This document shows positions 58,596 through 64,000 of a stretch of 64,000 bases of DNA, one piece after another. A model generated the notes under the pieces. That model worked only from the letters and a program-made list of their open reading frames with translations, did not search any database and was not told where the DNA came from. How positions within the stretch are numbered: position 1 is the first letter of the stretch; every line of letters starts with the position of its first letter. The stretch is taken from assembly GCF_000702445.1 (NCBI RefSeq), contig NZ_JNIF01000004.1, positions 1,364,001 through 1,428,000 on the forward strand. Direction: 5' to 3'. A program made the position numbers and the translations under genes. The DNA is from Bryobacter aggregatus MPL3 (GTDB lineage: Bacteria; Acidobacteriota; Terriglobia; Bryobacterales; Bryobacteraceae).

Positions 58596-59530
58596 CAGAT
58601 CGACGGAAAGCCCTTGGTGGCCTTGCTCTTGTAGGAACGTCTGCCCTGGCAATTCAACAATCGTTACGCGACCGCATTCCGAAGAAGCCTCGGCCTCCTT
58701 CACGGGTCGCGGTACTTCGCTGTGAATCGTACGAAAAGGCCTATCAAGTTGTCTGGGATGGCCTGAAGCTCCTCGCGCCGGCGGTTCGAGGCAAGTCCGT
58801 ACTCCTGAAACCCAATCTAGTCGAGTACTCCGCGACCGCCCCGATCAACACCCATCCCACAATCATCGCTGCTGCCGTTGACAGCCTCTACCGCTTGGGG
58901 GCCACAACCGTAACGGTCGGCGAAGGCCCCGGTCACGTCCGAGACACAGAACTTCTGCTCGAGGAATGTGGCCTCCGATCAGCCTTACGCGAAGTCGGTC
59001 GCACCAGGTTCGTTGACCTCAACTACGACGAGGTGCATCGCGTGAAGACGACAACGCGCCTCACCGGACTTTCTGAACTCTGGCTGCCTCGAACAGTCCT
59101 TGCGGCAGACGTTCTGATATCCATGCCGAAGATCAAAACCCACCATTGGGCCGGAGTGACCCTGAGCATGAAGAACCTCTTCGGTGTCGTCCCCGGCTCC
59201 GTCTACGGCTGGCCGAAGAACGTCCTCCACTGGCAGGGCATCGACAACTCAATCGTCGAACTCGCCTCGACGATTCCGATCCACTACGTCATCGCCGACG
59301 GCATCGTTGCCATGAAAGGAAACGGCCCGCTCCACGGCTACCCAGTGAATCTGGGATGTCTCGTGTTCGCCGCCGACCCAGTTGCCGCCGACGCTCTCTG
59401 TTGCGATGTCTTGGGTATTGAGGCAGATTCAATACGCCATTTGGCGATTGGAACTGGCCAGGCAAGCCCAACACCATCCAACTGCTTGCATCTCGGCGAG
59501 AACGACAAATCCAGAAGACAGCGCGACTGA
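58592..59530 (+). CDS. DUF362 family protein
   Basis: This 312-residue protein starts at ATG 58592 within the previous stop (ATGA). The first 25 residues suggest a Tat or lipid-type signal (MTDRRKALGGLALVGTSALA). The DUF362 core follows: VLLKPNLVEYS, THPTIIAAAVDSLYRLGATTV, VGEGPG, ISMPKIKTHHWAGVTLSMKN and FAADPVAADAL. The ferredoxin-like cysteine cluster of larger DUF362 proteins is absent. Its operon link with the cyclase-fold protein suggests a shared pathway; the substrate is unknown. Confidence 0.85.
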   Translation: MTDRRKALGGLALVGTSALAIQQSLRDRIPKKPRPPSRVAVLRCESYEKAYQVVWDGLKLLAPAVRGKSVLLKPNLVEYSATAPINTHPTIIAAAVDSLYRLGATTVTVGEGPGHVRDTELLLEECGLRSALREVGRTRFVDLNYDEVHRVKTTTRLTGLSELWLPRTVLAADVLISMPKIKTHHWAGVTLSMKNLFGVVPGSVYGWPKNVLHWQGIDNSIVELASTIPIHYVIADGIVAMKGNGPLHGYPVNLGCLVFAADPVAADALCCDVLGIEADSIRHLAIGTGQASPTPSNCLHLGENDKSRRQRD

Positions 59531-59775
59531 GCCTTTCCTGCCCTAGTCGAGCACCCCAAGCATCTCTGCCCGAATGAAGTTCAGGGATGAGAGTGGTTTC
59601 GCAGTTTCCGAATCGCCCGTGATCGAGGTGGCGTCGGAGACGGATCTACCCTTCGCGACAAGGCAGGGGCCTGCGACGGGCGCTTCTGCTGGTGATCTTT
59701 ACAAATAGCGGAACTTTTCGTCAAGTCATCCGTATTCTAGGAAGCGATCTACTAGTCGATCATCGACAGGAAAGC

Positions 59776-60135
59776 ATGCCGAGACAAGAATCCCCTCTTC
59801 AATCCGAGATGGTCCAAGGAACCCTGGACATGCTAATTCTGCAGACGTTGGTCCTCGGCACAGCACACGGACAGACAATTGCCCATGCGATCGAGAGAGG
59901 GTCTGAAGAGGTGTTGCAAGTCGAGCACGGGTCCCTGTACCCCGCCTTGCGCCGCCTCGAGAATCGAGGATGGATCGCCTCATTCTGGGGGACTTCCGAA
60001 AACAACCGGAAGGCCAGATACTATCGCCTCACGCCGGAAGGCAAGAAGCAACTGGCGGCGCAAACGTCACGCTGGGAGCAGTTGGTGAAGGCTATCGGCC
60101 GCATCCTGCGCCCGGCCCGCGAGGGACAGTCATGA
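59776..60135 (+). CDS. PadR-family transcriptional regulator
   Basis: This 119-residue protein starts at ATG 59776, behind AGGAAAG (the longer frame from 59692 has no such signal). The winged-helix domain runs from about residue 12 to 85: LDMLILQTLVLGTAHGQTIA, VEHGSLYPALRRLENRGWI and ARYYRLTPEGKKQL. PadR repressors in this setting usually control the adjacent permease gene, with which it overlaps by four bases (ATGA). The ligand is unknown. Confidence 0.9.
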   Translation: MPRQESPLQSEMVQGTLDMLILQTLVLGTAHGQTIAHAIERGSEEVLQVEHGSLYPALRRLENRGWIASFWGTSENNRKARYYRLTPEGKKQLAAQTSRWEQLVKAIGRILRPAREGQS

Positions 60136-62786
60136 ATTGGCGGCGATTCTTGAAGCGAGGCGACGCGGACGCCGAACAGAGCGAGGAACTGGAATTCTAC
60201 ATCGCCGTCACGGCGGAGGAATACATCGCACGCGGGATGGAGCCGAGCGCCGCGCGAGACGCAGCACGCAAGAAGCTCGGGAACCCGCTCTTGATCCGCG
60301 AGGAGGTATACCAAATGAACACCCTGATATTCCTGGAAGGCCTGGTGCGGGATGTCCGCCATGCACTTCGCATGATTCGGATGAATCGAGGTTTCAGCGC
60401 GGCTGCGATCCTCTCGCTTGCCCTCGGCATCGGCGCGAATGTGGCAATCTTCAGTGTCGTCAATGCGGTACTTATCCGTCCCCTGCCTTACCCGGATGCG
60501 GAATCGCTGGTTGGTGTCTTCAACTCGAGCATGATCGAAGGCGTAACCTTTAACGACATGGGGCTAGGGCCTTCCATCTACGCCGGTTTGAAGGAGCATT
60601 CGGCTGCGTTTCAAGAGTTCGGTGTCTGGCAGGCGGGCACGGCAACAGAAATCGGCACGGGCGAACCCGAGCAGATCAAGACTGTAACAATGACCCGCGA
60701 AGTCCTGACGGCGCTGGGCGTTACGCCATTCCTGGGCCGGCCGTTTTCCGTTGAAGACGACACCCCCGGGACGCCAGAAACCGTCGTTCTTTCCCACCTG
60801 TATTGGATGCGACGTTTCGGCGGCGATCCGCGAGTGCTGGGACGCACGGTAACGATTGACTCCGTTCCGCGCGAGGTGATTGGCGTGATGCCGCGGACTT
60901 TTCGGTTTCTCGATCTTTCCCCCGATGTTTTGCTGCCGCAACGTTTCGCCAAAGCGAACCTGCCCTTCGAGCCGTTCTCCTGGCCGGGTATCGCAAGGCT
61001 CAAGCCAGGTGTGACTATCGAACTGGCAAATCGCGACTCGGCGCGCATCTTGACGCAGGTGATCCCGGAGAACGCTCGATCCTTCGCCGAGCAAGTTCGA
61101 TTCAAGCCCAATTTGCGCGCGCTAAAGCAGGACGTTACCGGCGACATCAGTGGAGTTCTCGGCGTTCTGATGGGCGCGCTGGGCCTCGTGTTCCTGCTAG
61201 TCTGCGCCAATGTCGCAAACCTAGTTCTGGTGCGTTCACAGGCGCGAATGCAAGAGTTCGCGATTCGAGCGGCGCTAGGTGCAGGCTGGGGGAGAATCGC
61301 GAGAGAGTTGTTTGTGGAAAGCCTGACCCTGGGTGTCGTCGGTGGAGCTTGTGGGATGGCGCTTGCGTATGGGGCGGTGCAGTTTCTGAAGGTCCAGGAT
61401 CTTGCCAGCATTCCCCGGTTGGCGGAAGTCTCAATTGACAGCGCAACTCTGGCCTTTGGCATCGGATGCTCGGTCACCGGTAGTCTGCTCTTCGGCCTGA
61501 TCGCTGTTCTCAAGTGCGGCATTCCTGGCCGGATCCGCAGCGCTCGCGGGGCGAGCATGAGCTTCGATCAATTGCGAACGCAGAACGTGCTGGTTGTTGC
61601 GCAAGTTGCTCTTGCTTTGGTACTGCTCGTTGCCAGCGGACTGTTGATTCGTACCTTCGTCGCGCTGCGAGGTGTCCACCCCGGCTTCACTCAGTCCGAG
61701 CGCATACAGACGGTCCGCATTGCCATCGCAGGCGAACAAGTGCAAGAAGCCGAGCGCGTGGCGCGGATGCAAACCGAAATCCTCGATAACGTCTCTCGTC
61801 TGCCAGGGGTAGAGGCTGTTGGTTTTGCGGATGGCATGCCCATGGAGGCGGACTATCGCAACGGGAATCTGATTGCTGTCGAAGGCAAGTTCGTGCTGGG
61901 GCAGCCTCCGCCCAACAGGGTGGTCAAATATGTCTCTCCTGGCCTGTTTGCCGCGCTAGGCACCCGGTTGCTTGCCGGCCGGGATTTCTCACGGGAGGAT
62001 CTCGCCCAGCGACGACTGGTCGCAATCGTATCGGAGAGCATGGCGCGCGAAAACTGGCAACAACCCGGTGCGGCACTGGGCAAGCGGCTGCGGCCGGGCG
62101 CTCTCGGAGACAAATGGTTCGAAGTCGTGGGAGTGGTGGAAGACGTGCATGACGAGGGCGCGCACAAGCCGGCTCCGCCTATGGTCTATTTCCGGACGGG
62201 CGTGTACGACTCTTTGCGGCCGGATCGGCCGCCCTCGGTCCGACGCGGCCTCACACTCGCGATTCGAAGCGGAAGAGTGAATAGGGAGAGCTTTCTCCGG
62301 GAAATTGCCACGGTTATCCACGCTGTGAACCCAAGGTTGCCCTTGGCGCAAGTGCGAACCCTCGATGAGATTTACCGGCGCTCGATGGCGCGTACTTCAT
62401 TCACGCTCGTCCTGCTGGGCATTGCTGGAATGATGGCCTTGACTTTGGCCATCATCGGCGTTTACGGCGTGCTGGCCTATGCGGTTGGCCAGCGGCGGCG
62501 AGAAGTGAGCATCCGAGTTGCCCTTGGGGCTCAGCCCAGTGAAGTGAAAGGCCTGTTCATCCGGCGGGGGATTTCGCTGGCGGGCCTCGGCGGGGCCATC
62601 GGATTGGGTACAGCTATGTGGCTTTCAAGGTGGGTTGCTCCGCTTCTGTTCGGCGTGACAGCGCTCGACACTGCCACATACGTGCTGTCCGCGGTGGTTG
62701 TTTCGACAGCGGCGGTGCTAGCGAGCTATATCCCCGCCCGCCGAGCCGCAGCGGCGGACCCCATGGAGTCGCTTCGGACAGATTGA
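60132..62786 (+). CDS. ADOP-type MacB/FtsX-like permease
   Basis: This 884-residue protein starts at ATG 60132, overlapping the PadR stop. It has the ADOP arrangement: a short N-terminal helical domain (about 1-80), a first membrane span at FSAAAILSLALGIGANVAIFSV, a large periplasmic MacB-like domain, a central group of membrane spans (about 380-500), a second periplasmic domain, and a final FtsX-type membrane bundle (for example TLVLLGIAGMMALTLAIIGVYGVLAYAVG). ADOP proteins abound in Acidobacteriota; their transport substrate is unknown, and they lack their own ATPase. Confidence 0.9.
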   Translation: MNWRRFLKRGDADAEQSEELEFYIAVTAEEYIARGMEPSAARDAARKKLGNPLLIREEVYQMNTLIFLEGLVRDVRHALRMIRMNRGFSAAAILSLALGIGANVAIFSVVNAVLIRPLPYPDAESLVGVFNSSMIEGVTFNDMGLGPSIYAGLKEHSAAFQEFGVWQAGTATEIGTGEPEQIKTVTMTREVLTALGVTPFLGRPFSVEDDTPGTPETVVLSHLYWMRRFGGDPRVLGRTVTIDSVPREVIGVMPRTFRFLDLSPDVLLPQRFAKANLPFEPFSWPGIARLKPGVTIELANRDSARILTQVIPENARSFAEQVRFKPNLRALKQDVTGDISGVLGVLMGALGLVFLLVCANVANLVLVRSQARMQEFAIRAALGAGWGRIARELFVESLTLGVVGGACGMALAYGAVQFLKVQDLASIPRLAEVSIDSATLAFGIGCSVTGSLLFGLIAVLKCGIPGRIRSARGASMSFDQLRTQNVLVVAQVALALVLLVASGLLIRTFVALRGVHPGFTQSERIQTVRIAIAGEQVQEAERVARMQTEILDNVSRLPGVEAVGFADGMPMEADYRNGNLIAVEGKFVLGQPPPNRVVKYVSPGLFAALGTRLLAGRDFSREDLAQRRLVAIVSESMARENWQQPGAALGKRLRPGALGDKWFEVVGVVEDVHDEGAHKPAPPMVYFRTGVYDSLRPDRPPSVRRGLTLAIRSGRVNRESFLREIATVIHAVNPRLPLAQVRTLDEIYRRSMARTSFTLVLLGIAGMMALTLAIIGVYGVLAYAVGQRRREVSIRVALGAQPSEVKGLFIRRGISLAGLGGAIGLGTAMWLSRWVAPLLFGVTALDTATYVLSAVVVSTAAVLASYIPARRAAAADPMESLRTD

Positions 62787-63055
62787 CGCGGGGTTGGGGG
62801 GGCGGAGCTATCGTCACTGGGTTTCTGACACGAAATTGGACGAACTCTTTGCACTACGGAGCTGCTATCTATTCTCCGAGCCGCGTGCATCTGCCGGGCC
62901 ACTAAGATTGGGATGGCCCACGATCAACGGTCAACTCCCGAATCATCGGCGATATGGCAATTGACGGATCGCGCGTTATCCATAAACTGGTGTCGATAGG
63001 CCTGCACTTTTCTACCTTGAGGGGCCTATGCTGGCCGACAGCAGTAATTGGACCT

Positions 63056-64000
63056 TCATTCACTCCGCAGGGACTCCTGCGGATTGATTGTCGCGGCTCT
63101 CCACGCAGGGACGATAGCTGCAACGAGCGCAATAACACCCACTATGCTAACCACTCCGAGCAAAGTCGCCCGATCCAATGGTTCCACTCCATAGAGCAGT
63201 TCTAGCATCGCCCGAGTCACGGCAACAGCACCCAGTAGTCCGAGCATAAGGCCCGCAACAGCCAACCAGACACTTTCCCTCACAACAATCACAACTATGG
63301 CCCTCACGCTGGAACCCAGCGCTAGCCGAATTCCGAACTCCCGCGCCCTTTGTGCCGTCAGGTATGCCAGCGTCCCATAGAGCCCCAAAGTGGCCAATAA
63401 TAAAGACACGCCCGCAAACGCTGCAAGAACAAACAGAACGAAGCGGGTGTCCCCGATCGAGTCTGAAACGTAGGCACTCATTGGGAGTATGTCGACGGCC
63501 GCCCGACCGATATGCGCCTTATCAATCGCAGCCCTAATTGCCGGCGCCATTCGCTCAGACGTCTCGCGGGTCTTGATTACCAGGGAGGTCTCGATCGACG
63601 GCATCAGGTAGCCAGGAATGTCGTCGTCTCGCACGCGCGTGGCTCGTACGGCAGCGGTCACGCCAACTATCTCGAGATCGTCGCGTCGGCCAGTTCGATA
63701 AACTGCCAGACGTTTTCCAATGGCTCCTTCCGGCCACAGCCGCCTGGCGAGGCGCTCGTCGACGATCACTACTTTACGTAGCGAGATGACATCGTCATCC
63801 GTAAAGTCACGACCTGCAAGCAAAGGCGTTCCAACCACTCCAAGATATCCAGGCATGGCTCCCTGTTGGGTTGCCAGGATCGGCGGATCGTCCGGTCGGT
63901 CGACACGCCCGACCCGGCGCTTCTGTTGGTTGGGAGAGAGGGGCAAAGGTCCAGCAGCGCTCACTGCTTGAACACCAGGAATAGCTCGTACTCCATCAAT
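63056..64000 (-). CDS. ADOP-type MacB/FtsX-like permease, C-terminal part
   Basis: The frame is open through the right edge, and the first residues read into the periplasmic domain (IDGVRAIPGVQAVSAAGPLP), so the N-terminus lies outside the window. The end shows the FtsX membrane bundle (TRFVLFVLAAFAGVSLLLATLGLYGTLAYL) and the ending ATINPQESLRSE. It converges with the complete ADOP gene across about 270 bp. This is another example of the paralog-rich ADOP family of Acidobacteriota. Confidence 0.85.
   Translation of the reverse strand: MDGVRAIPGVQAVSAAGPLPLSPNQQKRRVGRVDRPDDPPILATQQGAMPGYLGVVGTPLLAGRDFTDDDVISLRKVVIVDERLARRLWPEGAIGKRLAVYRTGRRDDLEIVGVTAAVRATRVRDDDIPGYLMPSIETSLVIKTRETSERMAPAIRAAIDKAHIGRAAVDILPMSAYVSDSIGDTRFVLFVLAAFAGVSLLLATLGLYGTLAYLTAQRAREFGIRLALGSSVRAIVVIVVRESVWLAVAGLMLGLLGAVAVTRAMLELLYGVEPLDRATLLGVVSIVGVIALVAAIVPAWRAATINPQESLRSE

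Noticed and set aside
1-64000. CRISPR array, rRNA, tRNA, integrase
   Set aside because: None recognised by eye on either strand; no direct-repeat/spacer pattern and no tyrosine or serine recombinase motifs in the frames seen.

Overview
The window looks like most of an integrative/conjugative element or a large plasmid segment (about 1 to 57.7 kb), followed by ordinary chromosome (about 57.7 to 64 kb). The host is probably an Acidobacteriota member of the Solibacter/Bryobacter kind. The reasons are the PadR regulator followed by a very long MacB/FtsX-like permease (the 'ADOP' arrangement typical of that phylum), a second such permease at the right edge, and fairly high G+C. This assignment is an inference. 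I saw no rRNA, tRNA, CRISPR array, integrase or recognisable relaxase, so the ends of the element are not defined.

Layout: (1) 0-1.3 kb and 9.2-12.1 kb carry two copies of a gene pair, a small NrdG-like radical SAM protein and a DUF3150-like protein. (2) 1.6-6.6 kb is a patch of passenger genes: DUF2975 plus HTH, an epoxide hydrolase fragment, an ankyrin protein and a secreted alpha/beta hydrolase. (3) 6.9-16.4 kb runs leftward and holds PRTRC proteins F, C and E, SSB, DUF2997, DUF1257 (Ycf35-like), a Ycf46-like AAA+ ATPase with Walker B before Walker A, a CPBP protease and a Gp157-like protein. (4) 16.4-28.6 kb holds DNA-processing genes: an SNF2-type helicase, a DUF6094 methyltransferase-like protein, an archaeo-eukaryotic primase and a Rad52-like annealing protein. 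Opposite-strand cargo lies between them: a DUF1016 nuclease, a PLD-like protein and a HEPN/GGCT-like fusion. (5) 28.6-35.9 kb holds the VirD4 coupling ATPase, a VirB9-like protein and an 881-residue protein. That protein carries the hallmark segments of cellular (RDR/QDE-1/YonO type) two-barrel RNA polymerases and is preceded by a 250-bp region packed with hairpins. (6) 36.1-43.1 kb is a rightward defence cassette: RHH regulator, two amino-methyltransferases, an unknown protein, a McrB-like ATPase and a McrC-like nuclease. (7) 43.3-57.7 kb is a leftward type IV secretion operon: MoxR, VirB1, VirB9, VirB10, a membrane-anchored tandem AAA+, VirB2-like proteins, VirB3, VirB4, two VirB5/TrbJ-like proteins, VirB6 and VirB8. 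No VirB11 was found.

Working together, the primase, SSB, Rad52, helicase and methyltransferase genes would maintain the element, the VirD4/VirB genes would move it, and the McrBC-like cassette would defend it. The RNA-polymerase-like protein and the Ycf35/Ycf46/radical-SAM module have no assigned role and are the most promising candidates for an undescribed system. The right flank carries a terpene-cyclase-fold protein with a DUF362 protein, and the PadR/ADOP genes.
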